64,000 nucleotides of DNA from Megalonaias nervosa. Its lineage: Eukaryota > Mollusca > Bivalvia > Unionida > Unionidae. Shown piece after piece: positions 32,728 to 45,214 of this stretch. The notes beneath the pieces were generated by a model. That model saw only the letters and a list, made by a program, of their open reading frames with translations, was not told the DNA's origin and searched no databases. Position numbers and translations under genes: made by a program. Numbering within the stretch: position 1 is the first letter of the stretch; each line of letters starts with the position of its first letter. The stretch lies in contig JAECUM010001756.1 in NCBI GenBank assembly GCA_016617855.1, forward strand, positions 124,001-188,000. Direction: 5' to 3'.

Positions 32728-34708
32728 AGTAAACTGTAAGACATATTAACGGAATAACTGCACAATTGAATCATGATAGATTTTTGTTGTGTTTTTTTTG
32801 TGGAATGAGATTAAATCTGGTTTGAACTATTTATAAGGAACGTAAAAGCAGCAGCATGTTTTGTGAAAATTTTACTGTTATGAAATTAACTTATGGTTAT
32901 TACAAAATAATTATTAAAAATAGACTTGTACATGTTTTGTGTTTTGTATGTCTAGTAGGATTAGTTATGTGTACTTACAAGTCACTACCCTAAGCGATAT
33001 TACAACGACTGCTACACTTAGTTACTGTCTATGCTCACTTACAAGTCATTCCAAATGCCAACAATTTGGACCCTGATCTACCATCAAATTATGCATGGAA
33101 AATCTGGGTCTGTGCAGTTTGCAGTTGGACTTGACTTATAAGTTAGTATATATATTTAGCATGCATAACTAATTCTATTAGTAGAGGTGAAACATATGCA
33201 AAATAATACAATTTCAATTTTACATGTGTTGACTAATCTAAAATAAATTTATTTCTTTCAATACCTGTAAAGGATTGATCGAAGTTGTTGATCTGAATGA
33301 AAACTAGATTTCTTAGTGTTCAATCCATGTCAGAAATGTTATCTTGGCTGACTTCCAATTATGTTTTTGTTCTTGATGCATTTCAGTCCAAGGGGAAGTA
33401 ATTAGTAATGTATGGTTAGAAACGCTGACCTGAATAATAAAAGCCATAAAAATTCATGCAAAAATATGCAATAGTTGTTTTTGTCCTAGACTGTGGGCAC
33501 TGCCCATGAAAAAATTCAATAAACATAAAATGAGTTAAAATTAATAAAACAGAAATAGAAAGCAAAGTAGAACTGATATATAATCATAGTCATAAAAAAT
33601 AAGTATTTTTTTCTTCTTTCTGTTCTGGTATTTTATTCCGTATCTACATATTCCCTTAAATGAACAATCTTTGAAAAAGTTTATGGGCTACTAGATTCAT
33701 GTAATAATATTAAGTAACACTTTTATTCATTTTAAATGTTCACTTACTTAGTCCATATTCTACGTGCCCCCCCCCCTCCACCTTTGATCGCAAAACCACT
33801 GAGCATGAAGAAATGTCAAGAAAGTTGGCAGGTATGGTGATAACTTAATACCACCACTCTTGGTTACCATATGGGATGAATAACTATAAAGTTTTGTTAA
33901 ATTTCACTGGGTGATTTAGGAGCTATCATAATGGACAGCTGTAGAACTAATCAATCAAGTATAGGATTGCAATATGACATATTCAAATGCATTAATATAA
34001 AGAAACGGGTCCAAATATAATATGAAAGTTTAATACAAATTACTCATTTCAAACTTGTACAATTCATATTACACATTTCAAACTTGTCACCTACAATACA
34101 AGTCATGGGATTTTTTTAAATACGAGATCTGAGTCTATGTGACAGCAGATGAGGGTCTACACTGTTTGCATTTGGACTCGACTTATACACGAGTACATAA
34201 TGGTACGTTTTTATATCTGTACTTTTGCAGGTATATCGTGATAGGTCACGTCCATGTGCCTGTCTGTCACAGTTATTCTTGTAACCTAAACTCCATATTT
34301 AATGACTGAAGATGATTGATCATTCTTTTATGATATTGTGGGAGGATGAGCAGATGACAACAAAGGTTTTGCCCTTTGGATCCTTGATGCAACTGCTTAT
34401 AATTAAGAGCGGGGTGGGGGGTTGGGTTGGGGGGTGGGGTGTCAAAGGTCATATTTTTTAAATGAAGCATGGATACTTCCATGTAATCAGACCTCCATTT
34501 AGATTAATTTGAAGGAAGGTGTTCATATTCTGAATGATGATTTTACAGGTGGAGAAGATAACATTCAATAAAATGTTTAGAGTTTTAAATGCTGAATGAT
34601 GCTGTGGTGGTGGTTAGGAGTAAGATGGCAAAAGGAATGCAAATATTTGTGATGGTGTCCATTTCTAGTTCTGTATTGCATTCTCTACGAAATAAAAAGA
34701 TTACTCAC
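32728..34708. other. noncoding with two family P fragments
   Basis: Family P copies lie at 33023-33155 (TACTGTCTATGCTCACTTAC to AGTTAGTATATATA) and 34125-34204 (right half). A G-rich stretch at 34409-34440 gives a 69-codon minus frame that is not a gene. Confidence 0.5.
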
Positions 34709-34833
34709 AGTACTATGGAATGTAATTAAGTTGTTGCTGCCATTGAGGTCTATCTGTGTCTGGTTCGCTATGTTAGCTAATTCTTGCTGAAGTCGCTCCA
34801 TTATCCCCGAGTCAAAGAAATCTGTGGCTCTCA
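34709..34833 (-). CDS. candidate internal coding exon, unidentified gene
   Basis: Minus-strand exon of 125 bases between a strong acceptor (CTTAATTTTTCTTCCAG) and donor GTGAGT. It opens in phase 1 and reads RATDFFDSGIMERLQQELAN, then QTQIDLNGSNNLITFHST, ending in phase 0. Composition is clearly coding-like: no stops, helical Leu/Gln/Glu pattern, more G+C than the surroundings. The next good candidate downstream on this strand, 2560-2627, begins in phase 0, so direct splicing is possible. I do not recognise the protein. Adjacent exons upstream were not found with confidence; 58031-58104 is a weaker candidate of the same strand. Confidence 0.62.
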
Positions 34834-36059
34834 CTGGAAGAAAAATTAAGGTATATACTGAGCAAAAAGCAAAGAAAGTTCGTACTTAAACTGACAATGA
34901 AAAGTACAGCCATGAGGATGGTCTTCACTCAAACATTCTTCCAAATCTGGAGTTAAATTTAAAACCTATATTTTTTTTACAGAGACAGATGCAAACAGAG
35001 AAGTAGCGACAATATTTTCAGGATGTCACTTTGGAGGACCATTTTGGATGTGTGAGCTGCACCAATTTTATCTAGTACCAACCAGATAGACTGTGGGATG
35101 AATGTGTGTGTCAAGTTTCATTGCAATCCTCCAAGTACAGTGTAGTTTAGGAGGAGTACTGATAACCATGTTGCGCTTATGGACTGATGGACAACAGACA
35201 ACAGACCATCCCAAAAACTCTTCTGGTCCATGACCTGTAAAGTTAAAAATCCTTAAAACATGATTTAAATTTTTTAGTATAAGCTACATTCTCTTAAAAC
35301 ATCCCAGATTTCCTCAGGTGGTATGTCCTCATACAGTTTCTTCAGACAGTTAATGTAAAACTACTTCTGTCTTCTGCCAAGTGTTGGAAATTCATGTCCA
35401 CTCTTTTTTATAAACTATCTGATAAAGTGCTGCATTTATACTTGGGAGAGTCATCGTTAGAAATTATGTGTTCCAAATGAAGTTTTAAACTTTCATTAAT
35501 GTAAAAGCTGTAACCTTATTGGTGAATCAAAAAGTCAACAGGACATGAGTTCACAACAGTGTTCTTCGAATCTCCATTATGTCTGAGATCTTGATTTTAA
35601 TTACACTATTTTCATGATTTGTTCCCTGGCAATCACTGCTTTCTTATGGATCTCACTTATCAGAAAATGTTAGGTGAAATGTTTGGTAAAAATGTATGCA
35701 ATAACATTTTATTAATTTCATGAACCTTTTCATCTTGAAAACATAATCAAGACTATACATGTACAATGCATTATCAAAAGTGTGCAAGTTACATATATTT
35801 CTCTTAAGTATATCAATAAGTTAAAAAAACCCATACTACATGTAATTTATTGTCATCTACTGCAATGCTATTGAAAACTGACTAAAAAGGGGATGGATGT
35901 ACTCTAAGTACTTTAAATAATCTATTGGGATTTAACATTTATCATATATGGAGATATAAGTAATACCTGCTGGCCTGTTTGAGTGGTAAAACAAGAGTGC
36001 CATTAATGGCATCTTATACACCCTCCCCATGTTTAATATGCTCTATACAGACAATTAAA
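34834..36059. other. noncoding, dispersed repeat pieces
   Basis: Around 35040-35230 there is a phrase of the type 'TGTCAAGTTTCATTGCAATC' followed by 'GGACTGATGGACAACAGACA', similar in style to endings of the family N blocks. No gene. Confidence 0.4.
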
Positions 36060-36705
36060 ATTTGTATGCAGAAACTGTTTTTCTTCTTTCAGTCATAGTG
36101 ACCTTGATCTATGACCAACCAAATCAATAGGCTTCTTTCTTACCCTTAGTACAAGTCATCTAAAAAGTTTGGTCCAGGTTTTGCATGTATATCTAATGTT
36201 ACTGTATGGATTTTTTTTTTCTTCTTCAGTTGCAGTGACCTTGATCTTTGACCTTTTGATCCTAAAATCAACAGGCATCTTCCTTGCCCAGTGGTCCAGA
36301 TATGTGAAGCAGAACTAATTTTATTGCATAAAAAACACTGTAATCTGTCAGCCACTGTTACCTTGACCTTTGACCTCTATATTCCAAAATTAATAAGGGT
36401 CTTCTGTACCCCAAGCACACACAATCTACAAAGTTTGGAAACTGCAGATAGTGGAGAAGTTGAGTTCTTGTGTAAAAAACTATTTTACTTTTTTTAGTTG
36501 CAGTGATCCTGGCCTTTGGGGCGTTTGACCCTGAAATTAATATCGTAACTAATTTCCCCAGGTGCAGAGTATCCACAAAGCTTGATAACTGTAGACTGCC
36601 TGGAAACTAATTTTACTCTTTCAGTCACAGTGACACTAACCACCAAGCTATGACAATGGAATCAAGAGGGTTCTTCCTTACCCCAAGTGCAAGCCATGCG
36701 CAAAA
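36060..36705 (+). repeat. family N diverged tandem block (nuclear-receptor-like motifs)
   Basis: About five units of roughly 110-160 bp, each with 'TTTCAGTCACAGTGACCTTG', 'CTTTGACC', 'AAAATCAACAGG', 'CTTCCTTACCCCAAG' and 'CAAAGTTTGG' in order. TGACCTTGA occurs at 36099-36107 and 36236-36244, and TGACCTTTGACCT at 36364-36376. No coding sequence; an ancient dispersed or tandem repeat. Confidence 0.7.
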
Positions 36706-36710
36706 TTTAG

Positions 36711-37067
36711 GACCGCTCCGGTGGCCTAGTGGTTAGAGCGTCTGCCTTGGATGTGGGAGGATGTGGGTTTGAACCCCGTCCTCATTCATACCAAAGACTT
36801 ATAAAAATGGTACTAACAGCTGCCTCACTAGGCGCTCAGCATTAAGGGGTTAGTGTTAGGACTGGTCAGCCTGGTGTCAGGATAATGTGACTGGGTGGTA
36901 CATCATGCTACATGTCTGCAGCATGATGCCCCAGTGCTAGGCATCACTATAAAGTACCACACTGCAGACACTGTAGTAACATGACTGGAAAACTGTGAAA
37001 GCTAAATAATGAATCCAAATCTCACACACACGCATGCACACACATACACACACACACACACACACAA
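36711..37067 (+). mobile_element. tRNA-derived SINE, copy 6
   Basis: Full length with a long CA tail. A-box TGGCCTAGTGG near 36722 and B-box-like GGTTTGAACCC near 36766. It inserted at the right edge of the family N block. Confidence 0.92.
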
Positions 37068-37289
37068 TTGTTGCAACAAAACAAAATTGGTAACAAACAT
37101 ATGGATAGCTGAAAAACATCGTTAAATGAACTGCCTTATGGCAGGCATGCTAATAATGATCAACCTTTATAAAACAATATGACATTCAACCTTAGTAAAC
37201 TGATATGACACTTATTTTCTCCATTTTTTTCACAGTCAATATATCAATGTAATGTCAGTTTGAAAGTGAAACCTGTATGTTTTGCAGCA

Positions 37290-37490
37290 TAATACTTGAT
37301 CTGGTAACAGACTGACCAGTGTATTGGCAGTTTGAAACCAGAGTAACATCTTTTCTCAGTACATTACTAAATCTGACAACAGACTGACAATTCTTAACAG
37401 TGCTTTGTCAATCTGAAACCAGGCAAAAGTCCATTTTTCTCTTGGTGCATTACTAGATATGACAACAGACTGACAATTATTAAAAGTCAA
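37290..37490 (+). repeat. diverged tandem repeat, about 100-bp unit
   Basis: Phrase 'GACAACAGACTGACAATT' with preceding 'CATTACTA(A/G)AT' occurs two to three times, spaced about 85-100 bp. Starts near 37301. Confidence 0.55.
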
Positions 37491-38032
37491 ACCAGTACAT
37501 TAAGTTTGATATCAGCAGGCAGGTAACTGATTCGAAGAGATCTGAGAAATGAGCTCTTTTAAAAAACCTGCATGTGCAGTTGTTTTAGCAGGTGAGGAGA
37601 GGCTGAATTTTCCTGGCAACTCTGTCACTTTATTCAGGAGGCCATTAATCCATAATTTTTCCCACTGGAGAGGATCAATAAGGATTAGTCTGCACTCAGA
37701 TATCCATACTTTCTGAACAACTGCTGGGATGCTGAGCATGACTGGGGTGTGGTGAATTTAAATGTGGAGTTTTCCGCTATGATGACACCAGCTTAGAAAA
37801 TTCCAAGTATGAAAGTAGAGATCTGAGAACTTGGTGCCCCCTTACCTTCTGAGGAAAACGATATCTGCAAACTGTATGAAGAAATCTGAACACCCTTTCC
37901 TATTTGAATTTTCTGCCATGATCGAGAAGTGTGAGCTCAGACATAATAAAAATGTATCTTTTGAAAAGGAATCTGGTAGTGGATAGTCTCCAAACATATT
38001 ATGACCTGGTAAGGCCCCCCTGCCCCAATATG

Positions 38033-38212
38033 TGTGTTTCCTGTTGCACTGGATTTAAAATTAAGATGGGCAGGTCAATTATTTTTTCTTTCTTTTAAAC
38101 ATTATATATATTTAATGTGATTGTTGTGATTTTTTTTACCATGGGGGGAAAAAAGAGCTAGGGTCAGCAATGAGAAACAGGGATTGTTGGCTGATTGGAA
38201 ACATATTTTCAT
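38033..38212 (+). repeat. dispersed repeat D, copy 2
   Basis: TTTCCTGTTGCACTGGAT, a T-rich run, TTTTTACCATGGGGGGAA, GAGCTAGGGTCAGCAATGAG and AAACAGGGATTGTTGGCTGA. Same order as 10376-10475 and 59510-59910. Confidence 0.6.
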
Positions 38213-38664
38213 AGGCAATAGTCAATATGGACTCTATCTAGTAATCTGAACTCCATCAAATAAAAAAGTTTTGATATTTGTAAGGAATTCCATTCCATCT
38301 TAAATTCTCAATTTTAAAAGTTCAAGTACCTTATTCAGTCAGAAGTAAATTAAAAAAAAGACAAACCCATTTGTGTCATGCCCTCTTTTTGTAAAACTAG
38401 AAGTAAAGTACTTTAACACTGTTTAATCTAGGGTGTGGACAGATGTACAATTGGGCATGGACATGGAAACAAAAGTGATCCACTGAGGTGGAATCAACAT
38501 TAAATTTAGTATCCTGGAACATGCATTGATATAGTGCTTCCTTTCTACTTCTACAGATCCTGTTTCAATTTATGGTTCTCTCAAGGGTAACTCATTGCTC
38601 ATTTAAAATCAGTGGTTCTGCAAGGACTTTCTGGTTGCCTCCATACAAATGAGAAGCTTTATAA

Positions 38665-39115
38665 CTTCCACGGAGTCAATGAGAATAGCATATTGTACAA
38701 CCTCCACTGAGTCAACGAGAGCACCAAACTAAAACTTCCGAGTCAATGAGAGTACCACTCTGTAAAACTACCAAGTCAAAGAGTACCACACTGTAAAAGT
38801 TCCACTGAGTCAATGAGAGTACCACATTGTGAAACTTCCACTCAGTCAATGAGTACCACACTGTAAAACTTTCACCAAGTCAATGAGAATACCACATTGT
38901 AAAACTTCCAGGGTCAATGAGAGTACCACACTGTAAAACTTCCACCAATTCAATGAGTACAATGCTGTAAAACTTCCACCGAGTCAATAAGCACCACACT
39001 GAAAAACTTCTCCGAGTCAATGAGTGTACCGCACTGTAAAACTTCCACTGAGTCAATGAGAGTACCACATTGTAAAACTTCCACTCAGTCTATGAGAGTA
39101 CACACTGTAAAACTT
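38665..39115 (+). repeat. 34-36-bp minisatellite, about 13 units
   Basis: Unit ACTTCCACTGAGTCAATGAG plus AGTACCACACTGTAAA. Spacing varies between about 34 and 36 bp. Minus-strand open frames across it are artefacts. Confidence 0.93.
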
Positions 39116-39724
39116 TGCTGAACTTATTACAAATATGACATACAGTAACTAAAATTTTTGTCCCAATGCTTAAGCATCATTGATTTGTGATACCTTTTGT
39201 CTCTCAGTCTGTAATTCTATTTCCTGAATGAATTGTGGAAATTAAGTAAATTTGGTGCACTAGTTTTTCATGCAGTGACCATCTGCGTGATGGGCAAAGT
39301 TTTTTGGCACCACCCAAATGGAATCTTTGGGAGTCAAATATCAAATTCACAAAAACTGCAGCATTATATGATACATCAAGAGAACACATATGTGTATAGG
39401 ATTTTGAGTCATGTCCCTTGCCCGGATCAGGTCAAGTGTTGAGGTGGGTTCCCAAAATTTCAAAAGGCGCTTGACTTGACTCGAAGGCACCAAAGCAAAT
39501 GTCTATGTGTCTATTTACTCCAAGTGTGCATAATATCCAGTAAATGTGCACAAGAATAAAACAATAGTCAAATTTCAAGTGAAAAGTGACTGCACATTTG
39601 TGTGTGTGTGTAGTTTTTTTTTTAACCTGGGGAGGGGGTTTGGATACTCTCAAACCCTTCCCCTCCCAATCTGGCTGTGATCAAGATTAGTGATGGGGTG
39701 GTATACAATAACACTGTGTTTAAC

Positions 39725-39930
39725 TGTCCTCTATGCAAATAACTGAAATTTGTGTCCAGAAATAATTTTCTTTTAAAATCAGAGTGACTATGATCTGTAA
39801 CCTTTGAATGCAAATAAACAGGCTCTTTCCTTACTCAATGCATAAGCCAGCGCAGAGTTTGGTAATGGTAGATGGTGAGGATGCAAGTATCATCATGTAG
39901 GAAACAAAATGGTAACTGACAGACGGCTGG
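39725..39930 (+). repeat. family N, single diverged unit
   Basis: 'AATCAGAGTGACTATGATCT', 'AAATAAACAGGCTCTTTCCT' and 'GACAGACGGCTGG' follow the family N order, with the receptor-like motif eroded. Confidence 0.5.
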
Positions 39931-41023
39931 ATTGCCAATATGAAAATATGAGTACTGTCTTATGGGAGATCTATAAAATGCATAGGCATACCAAGGCTAA
40001 CCATGAAAACAGTGCCACTAAAGTCCTGGTGCATGCAAAAGTGTTACGATAAAATCACACCAAAAAAAACATATTGGGGATATACAGATCCAGCTCCATA
40101 AGACAGAAATATATGACAGTCATTCTATTTTAAAGCTTTCCTTGTATGTAAACTTTAAAAATTAAAAACTCAGCAGAAACATATTTTTTTCTTTTAATGA
40201 AAGGGTCTGGGGTTTATAGAATCTGAAAAGCTTTTATCTGAATTCCATTTATAACTGAGCTTTGAACCTATATAAATTTGTGCATGAATTTTTCACATGA
40301 AAAATGTACACTGTGCTATGTATGCAATTGTATGTATGTATTAATGTATTTATGTATGCATGTATATATGTATGTATGTACATATGTATATATGTATGCA
40401 TAGGGTGTAACGGTAGTACAAATCTGGCTATACAGTTCTGAAGAAGTTGAGTACACAAGGCACACATAATAAACATAACAAAACACCAATCAAAATCCTT
40501 AAAATATTTTGTAAAATTTGTGTGTAGTAACCACGCTCTTAAAAACTCCAAGACCTCCTCAGCTGGAACATCATTGTGGGATGCTCTCCAGAGCAAATAG
40601 TAGGTCTCGATAAATCACCTCGCACTGCATGCAAGTCAGCACAATGACCCTTATTCTACATCCCCAAGTCTGCATTGGGATTTCAAACAGAATGATCCCA
40701 CGATTGGGTACACCATAAAGCACAACATTTATTGTCATTAAATCTGAAATAATCTTTAATTTAAGCATGTTAGCAACATCAAACTGCAGTAAATGACTGA
40801 TCAGCACAAATATAAATTTTATATATTAGTTCAGGCTACCTAATGAACACAAAATGTGCCTGCATGCTGTGTTGTGCCAACCTTAATGAAATGATGTAAG
40901 ATTGTTTCATTCCAGCATGCTGTATTTTTATAAATATCATAACATGAATGGCTGCCAACAATGAGAGGGTGTTTAATTCAAATTAGTTACAGACAGAAAG
41001 ATCAATTAGAGAATTTCTTTAGA

Positions 41024-41335
41024 ATAAGGGCCACAAGTCCATCTGTGCACTTCTTGATTAAGGTCAACAAGTCCATCTGTGCACTTCTTGATTAAGGTCA
41101 ACATGTCCATCTGTGCATTTCTTGATTAAGGTCAACAAGTCTATCTGTGCACTTCTTGATTAAGGTCAACAAGTCCATCTGTGCACTGCTTGATTAAGGT
41201 CAGCAAGTCCATCTGTGCACTTCTTGATTAAGGTCAAGTCCATCTGTGCACTTCTTGATTAAGGTCAACAAGTCCATCTGTGCACTTCTTGATTAAGGTC
41301 AACAAGTCCATCTGTGTACTTCTTGATATTATAGT
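41024..41335 (+). repeat. 34-bp minisatellite, about nine units
   Basis: Unit TTAAGGTCAACAAGTCCATC plus TGTGCACTTCTTGA. One unit has lost AACA near 41236. Each unit carries TTAAGGTCA. Family P starts within ten bases of its right end. Confidence 0.95.
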
Positions 41336-41340
41336 TTAAA

Positions 41341-41590
41341 TATACTGCATATACTCACTATTAATTCTGAGTCAACTGCATGCAGCACAGATCCAGGTTT
41401 GCTGTCACATAGTGAGCTGGCAGACCTGGGTCTATGTATTTTGTGTGGGGTAATTGGTAGAGCCAACACAGATCTTGATATGCTGGTGCAAACAACAAAG
41501 ACCCTGATCTGCAGGCACATTATGCTACAGCAAATCAGGATCTTTGCTGTCTGCAGTTTGACTTGATGTATAAGCGAGTATATATGGTAA
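41341..41590. mobile_element. palindromic MITE-like family P, full copy
   Basis: Left end TATACTGCATATACTCACTA; right end GCGAGTATATATGGTA. Inside are CACAGATCCAGGTTTGCTGT, CTGGCAGACCTGGGTCTA and ACCCTGATCTGCAGGCACAT. Nested inverted repeats predict a multi-stem fold. Confidence 0.7.
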
Positions 41591-41704
41591 CCAAAGCAAA
41601 AAAAATAAATGAAGCCAAGCCCAGGGATCAATGCTACATTAACATTCAAAGAATGGATAGTATAACAAACATACCATAATTGGTACATTAAATATCTACC
41701 ATGT

Positions 41705-42290
41705 AAAATTATTTTGTGGGAATCATTGTCTTCCTTCAGTCTCAGTGATCTAGACCTTTAATGTAATAACTGCAAAATCAATCAAAGTTTGGTCTTGGTT
41801 TGTGGTACTGGACTTGAGTTGTAACTTTGTGGAAACCATTTACCTTCTTCACTTGGACAACGACCTTAGACATTTTTACCTCAAAATAAACAGGTGTCTT
41901 TCTTGTGTCAACTACAAGCTACCCAAAATTTTGGTTGAAAAAAAAGATGATAAAGAACTCAAGATATCATGCAGAAACAATTTTCCTTCTTAAAGTCACT
42001 GTGACTTTGACCTTTTGACCCCCAAATTAACAGATGTCTTTCTACTCTCAAATGGAAGCCATTTACAATAATTGGACAAAACATCTTCAGGTCTAGTTAA
42101 ATTGTCAAAAGAGTTTTCCTTCTTTCAGTTCATGTGACCCTGTCTTTTGACCTTTCAAATCAGAAAGTGTCTTCCTTGCCCCCAATGGAAGATACTTTAT
42201 GTCATGGTAAATGTAGATAGTGGAGAACTTTAGTTACTGACCAGAAACAAAACAGGAAACAGACAGACGGACATTGTAACACAGTACACT
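41705..42290 (+). repeat. family N diverged tandem block
   Basis: About four units with 'CTTCCTTCAGTCTCAGTGAT', 'GTGACTTTGACCTTTTGACC' (near 42000) and 'TTCATGTGACCCTGTCTTTT'. It ends 'ACAGACAGACGGACATTGTA' and 'CACCTAAAGGTGGGCAAATA', an ending typical of this repeat type. Confidence 0.65.
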
Positions 42291-43427
42291 TCACCTAAAG
42301 GTGGGCAAATAAAAATGTACCATGCGCACCATCAGTAGCCGCACCAAAAATATAGTTTATTATACTGTAAACACCAAGATGCATCAGTAGCCATGCTAAA
42401 AATTGAGCTTTTTCCCTGTAAAGACCAAGACACATGTTATGATGTTCATTCTAGCAGTTGTGCACTCCAGCCCCAACAGAGTAAAAGTTTTTTCCTCAAG
42501 CCTAAAAAAAATAAAAAAATAAAAAAGAAGTCCAAGATCCACCACCATCAAAAACAATAACATCTTTAATGGAGACTTTCAGGCACACTCAGGGCTATTA
42601 CAGTAGTAATAGTGTATCACCATATATCTCAGTGCCGTAGCTATTGTTACATCTTATGGAGGCACTCAAGCACACTCAGAAAGATTTTAAGAGAGTAGTG
42701 CAGGCAATGTTTGCCTTCGAAATGCCGTGTCCAACAAATTGTGTGCCCACTGAGAGGCTTCCAGAAAGTTGAGTTGGGGCTACCTTATATCGAAGTCAGA
42801 CACCCAGATGGGCTACTTATAATACAAGATAATGATTCATTCTTTATTTCTTCAAAACATGCCAACTAAATTTGTTACAAATGATACTTTATATCCTATA
42901 GCTATCAGTGAGCCATTCTCTGATGTGACAATGTTTTTTGTATTGGTTTTTATTTCTACTTTAAAATAGATGGTTCATATACTATGATACAGGATACAAG
43001 ATACAGGATACACTTTACAAGTTACAGCATTGCATGACAAGTTATTAGGTCACACATTTGTGGAGCTATCAGTTGTACTGGACACAGAATGTCAGAGAAC
43101 TCTGTTGTCTAGACAACCAGCAATAACAATAACTGGTTCACTGACTGTGAATGACATATGATTACTTTCTATGGTATTAGTTAGATCACCTCACTAAGCA
43201 GTAATTGCACCAACTAAGAAATCGTTCCACTGTTGGCTCATTAGCTTGCTTTAGATGTTACCAGAGGCAGTCTTATCCAAGACAGTTTATGGTATCCAGT
43301 ATCATCAGCTTGTTCACAGACAAGAAATGATGACTTGGTGTGATCTAATCAGTTATAACATCCTTTAACATGGAGTGATATATCAAGATAGTCATATTTT
43401 TACATGCAGCTATGCTAATCTATGAGC
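42291..43427. other. noncoding, nothing firm
   Basis: A pair of phrases 'TTCAGGCACACTCAG' and 'CTCAAGCACACTCAG' near 42580 and 42667 hints at a short repeat. No gene. Confidence 0.4.
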
Positions 43428-43688
43428 ACTCCTTTGTTATAACAGGGCAGTTGGGGTACAGTACTGCAGACAGTATTATACTTAGAACTGTTATATAAGG
43501 ATCCATGATATATTGAGAACAGCATAATATACTGAGTCACGCGATAGTGAGCACCATGAAAATTTTTTAAATAATGGTGTTTTACAAAAGGAAATGAAGA
43601 TATTAGACTAAGTCTTCTTTCAATCCTTAATGTCATACACTGGTATGATTTTGGTCATGGGATCCATCGTAGTGCCATGTTATATCAG
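43428..43688 (+). mobile_element. MITE-like family M, copy 3
   Basis: ACTCCTTTGTTATAACAGGG at the left, 'ATATTGAGAACAGCATAATA' and 'CACTGGTATGATTTTGGTCA' inside, GTGCCATGTTATATCAG at the right. A SINE sits about 25 bp downstream. Confidence 0.6.
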
Positions 43689-43714
43689 CGTGCCCGAGAG
43701 CCTCTATAAAATGT

Positions 43715-44027
43715 GTGTGAGTTGGTGTGTGATCTGGCTTTTAACTTTAACAATTTTTCAGTCATATCGCTATGACATCTGCAGTGTAGCAGTTTATAAT
43801 GATGTCTAGCACTGGGGCATCATGCTGCAGACAAGTAGCATCATGTCCCACCGTCATATTATCCTGATACCAGGCTGACCATTCCTAACACTAACCTCTT
43901 AATGCTGAGAGTGGCAGCTGTTAGTACCATCTGTGTAAGTCTTTGGTATGACTCAGCCATGGTAGAACCTGCGACCTCACATATCCGAGGCAAATGCTCT
44001 AACCACTTAGGTCACCAGAGCAGTCAT
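43715..44027 (-). mobile_element. tRNA-derived SINE, copy 7
   Basis: Minus-strand copy flanked by CTCTATAAAATGT (43702-43714) and CTCTATGAAATGT (44028-44040), a 13-bp duplication with one mismatch. Small deletions in the body near 43840 and 43910. Confidence 0.9.
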
Positions 44028-44493
44028 CTCTATGAAATGTAATAACTTGGGCAAGACTAGTTTCTATGTAAGAGAAGCAATGGACTGACCATATAATTTA
44101 TAGTGGAGCGGTGGGTAGGGTGATTTGTAGAAACAGAAACAAATATTATCCATTCAAGAAAATCACAGGCCCACCCACCACCAGAAAAGTTATTGGTTGG
44201 TCACTAAATCAAATGTGCCTAGCTTGAAATATGACAACAAAAGAAACTACATGGATATTCCTAAAACTAACAGTTCCATATTCAGGTGCTCTGTTGGCCA
44301 TTTCTGGGCTGCTAATTTTAGCTAGGTTACAGTCTGATTCTGAAATGTGTGGGATCCTTTTTGTGTTTGAGATACAATACACAACCCTAGATCATAGTGC
44401 CCTGTATACTCCAGCTGTCATCTGAGCATCTGAACCTTTGTAAAATTCCTGCAAGAAAGGGTGGCCTATAACTGTTTCATGACAAGCAACAAA

Positions 44494-44709
44494 TACCATA
44501 TATACTCACTTATAAGCTGCATCCAACTGAAAACAACACAGACCTGATCTGCCATTTCACAATGTACTGTCAGATCAGGTCTGTTTTATGTTCTACTGAT
44601 TACTCCTAACAAACTGAATAGATCGAGACAGTTGGCACATTATTCGATGGCAGATTTGGGTCTATGCAGTTTGCAGTTGGATTTGACTTGTACAGGAGTA
44701 CATATGGTG
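44494..44709. mobile_element. palindromic MITE-like family P, best copy
   Basis: Left end TACCATATATACTCACTTAT then AAGCTGCATCCAACTG. The right end, inverted, is ACCATATGTACTCC, then AAGTCAAATCCAACTGCA. Inner stem words: GACCTGATCTGCCATTTCAC and GTCAGATCAGGTCTG. About 216 bp. A different dispersed phrase (CCATATTTACCTAATGATAA) follows at 44733. Confidence 0.75.
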
Positions 44710-45082
44710 TGTAAATGAGTGGGAATTTGTTACCATATTTACCTAATGATAACACCATACCTGATAATAAGACCTCCTCATTGTTTTACACAATTTTGGC
44801 AAATATTTACTGAAGATACAGTAGTTTTATCTGACAACAGGCCCACCTCTACTTTTTTTTACATAAATTTATTTGACTGACTCCCTGAAATACTGTAAAT
44901 TGTGTAAAAGTTCATTGCCCTATCTTACAATGCTCTCTGCAGAATGCAAATTTTTCTGCAAATGCTTGCTGACCTAATAGCTGCTGACACATGTACCAAG
45001 TAACCACCTCAGGTCAATAAACCACATGTCAGCATCAGTATACTGACCTATGTCACAATGACCTCTAGCACAGACAGGCTAT

Positions 45083-45214
45083 TGTATATACCAATGTACA
45101 AGTTCAACTGTGCAACAAACCACCAAAGTACTGAACTGTTGTTACATCATGTACTGGCAGATTAGGGTCTATGTTGTCTGATCTACTATTTACAGTTTGC
45201 ATGCATATACGGTA
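45083..45214. repeat. family P, shortened copy
   Basis: TATATACCAATGTACAAGTT on the left and TTTGCATGCATATACGGTA on the right, with GTACTGGCAGATTAGGGTCT between. Confidence 0.5.

Noticed and set aside
37512..37739. 75-codon minus-strand frame
   Set aside because: No domain or splice sites that I could defend.
40249..40807. Two overlapping minus-strand frames (115 and 78 codons)
   Set aside because: They read somewhat coding-like (ASHNDVPAEEVLEFLRAW), but I found no domain, no splice logic joining them, and one end is a TATG microsatellite.
41024..41335. CRISPR-like regular array
   Set aside because: The units are whole tandem repeats without variable spacers, in animal DNA.
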